From the NCBI RefSeq assembly GCF_000014045.1, contig NC_008209.1, positions 1,263,001 through 1,327,000 on the forward strand: a stretch of DNA of 64,000 nucleotides, written 5' to 3'. Shown here one piece after another: positions 63,315-64,000 of this stretch. The notes beneath the pieces are model-generated. The model was not told where the DNA came from. It ran no database searches and worked only from the letters and a program-made list of their open reading frames with translations. The first letter of the stretch is position 1; every line of letters starts with the position of its first letter. The stretch comes from Roseobacter denitrificans OCh 114. Its GTDB lineage: Bacteria > Pseudomonadota > Alphaproteobacteria > Rhodobacterales > Rhodobacteraceae. Both the position numbers and the translations under genes were made by a program.

Positions 63315-64000
63315 CACATCAACCACCGCACGTCGCATTGTATTTGTCACCGGACCGTCGGGGGCGGGGCGTTCAAGTGCCCTCAACGTGCTCGAAGATG
63401 CGGGTTTCGAAGTCGTGGACAACCTGCCCCTGCGGCTGCTGGATGCGTTCCTCGATGTCCCCTCCAGCGCCCAACCGCTGGCCCTGGGAATTGATCCGCG
63501 CAACAGAGATTTTTCAACAACCGTGATCGTGGATGCGTTGGGGAAATTGACGGGTATCCCCGGTCTCGCACCGGAACTGTTGTATCTTGATTGCTCGACC
63601 GAGGTGCTGTTGCGTCGGTTTTCGGAAACACGGCGTCGCCACCCGCTTGCACCGGTTGATCGCCCGTCCGAAGGCATAGTGCGCGAGTTGGAGATGCTCG
63701 GCCCCCTGAAGGCGCGGGCCGATGTGCTGATCGACACGACGCATCTGAATGTGCATGAGTTGCGCGCTGAAGTGGAACACTGGTTTGCCCCGGGTGGAAA
63801 GCGGCGGCTGAGTGTTTCGGTGCAGTCTTTTTCCTACAAACGCGGATTGCCGCGCAGCGTTGATATGGTGTTTGATTGCCGTTTTCTGACCAACCCATAC
63901 TGGGTGCCCGAATTGCGCAGTTTGAATGGGACGCATGATTTGGTCAAAAAGTACGTGACCGCTGACGCCCGTTTTGAGCAGTTTGCCCGAAAGGTGGATG
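63307..64000 (+). CDS. rapZ: RNase adapter protein RapZ (partial at window end)
   Basis: The first 231 codons are present; no stop is reached before the window ends. P-loop FVTGPSGAGRSSALNVLED (residues 13-31) and the family motif LPLRLLDAFLDV; later LYLDCSTEVLLRRFSETRRRHPLAP and RRLSVSVQSFSYKRGLPRSVDMVFDCRFL. RapZ links cell-envelope precursor sensing to RNase E in enterobacteria; its role in this lineage is less clear. ATG 63307 lies within the hprK end. Confidence 0.92.
   Translation, partial: MTDTSTTARRIVFVTGPSGAGRSSALNVLEDAGFEVVDNLPLRLLDAFLDVPSSAQPLALGIDPRNRDFSTTVIVDALGKLTGIPGLAPELLYLDCSTEVLLRRFSETRRRHPLAPVDRPSEGIVRELEMLGPLKARADVLIDTTHLNVHELRAEVEHWFAPGGKRRLSVSVQSFSYKRGLPRSVDMVFDCRFLTNPYWVPELRSLNGTHDLVKKYVTADARFEQFARKVD

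Noticed and set aside
1..64000. CRISPR arrays, tRNA or rRNA genes, insertion sequences
   Set aside because: No spaced direct-repeat array, no tRNA T-loop pattern in a cloverleaf, no transposase reading frame or terminal repeats were found by eye.

Overview
The window is dense, GC-rich bacterial chromosome with no rRNA, tRNA, phage, insertion sequence or CRISPR array that I can see. Gene content and order point to a marine alphaproteobacterium of the Rhodobacterales (Roseobacter group). The supporting signs are ffh-rpsP-rimM-trmD-rplS-rpmE in one cluster, an ATP synthase F0 operon with both b' and b subunits, a tandem def/def-like/fmt locus, ChvI-ChvG-HprK-RapZ beside pckA, a methylsuccinyl-CoA dehydrogenase-like gene, a VPLPA-type C-terminal sorting signal, and methylated-amine genes. 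This placement is inference from gene families, not from a search.

Layout. 1-7530 (mostly minus strand): translation and secretion block (ffh, two tandem GNAT acetyltransferases, chorismate mutase, rpsP, a tiny membrane protein, rimM, trmD, an orphan gene, rplS, rpmE). 7780-9989: LysR regulator with an EamA exporter, then an ArsR repressor with a clear operator. 10222-12767: atpI-atpB-atpE-b'-b, closed by a strong terminator. 12919-17795: FadR-type regulator, a full-length SMC and a secreted protein. 17904-20953: lytic transglycosylase and two cobalamin genes. 21150-24294: single-domain response regulator, glutathionyl-hydroquinone reductase, small conserved gene, PatB-type lyase. 24389-26582: def, degenerate def paralogue, fmt and a GlsB-like protein. 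26583-35619: five minus-strand genes in a row: FAD/GcvT dehydrogenase, MttB-family methyltransferase, TetR regulator, RND adaptor and RND pump.

35794-43587: secreted and envelope proteins (aggregation-factor-like, GDSL esterase with VPLPA-CTERM tail, LprI+MliC double lysozyme-inhibitor protein), then a tight cluster of DUF3429, methyltransferase, rnhA and TRIC genes, ispH and a NYN nuclease-like gene. 43678-53203: folK, rpoZ, a bifunctional Rel/SpoT, DUF2062, then pdxJ-lysE-acpS-lepB-rnc-era-DUF1491-recO, nearly all joined by 1-4 bp overlaps. 53187-55956: META lipoprotein, TetR regulator, mcd-like acyl-CoA dehydrogenase. 56209-58431: XRE regulator, a LysR-type HTH protein with an unfamiliar C-terminal part, and an orphan GNAT-like acyltransferase. 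58479-64000: pckA facing chvI-chvG-hprK-rapZ; rapZ runs off the window.

The most interesting points are: two abutting perfect palindromes in front of the methylamine/efflux operon; a peptide deformylase paralogue that has lost its metal-binding Cys and catalytic Glu; a 13-bp perfect inverted repeat overlapping a CtrA-like site before a lone receiver-domain gene; a row of four hairpins before ffh, one of which carries the same 12-mer as the ArsR operator; 11-bp-phased direct repeats between pckA and chvI; and the LysR-like/acyltransferase pair, which is the best candidate for an undescribed regulatory or signalling unit.
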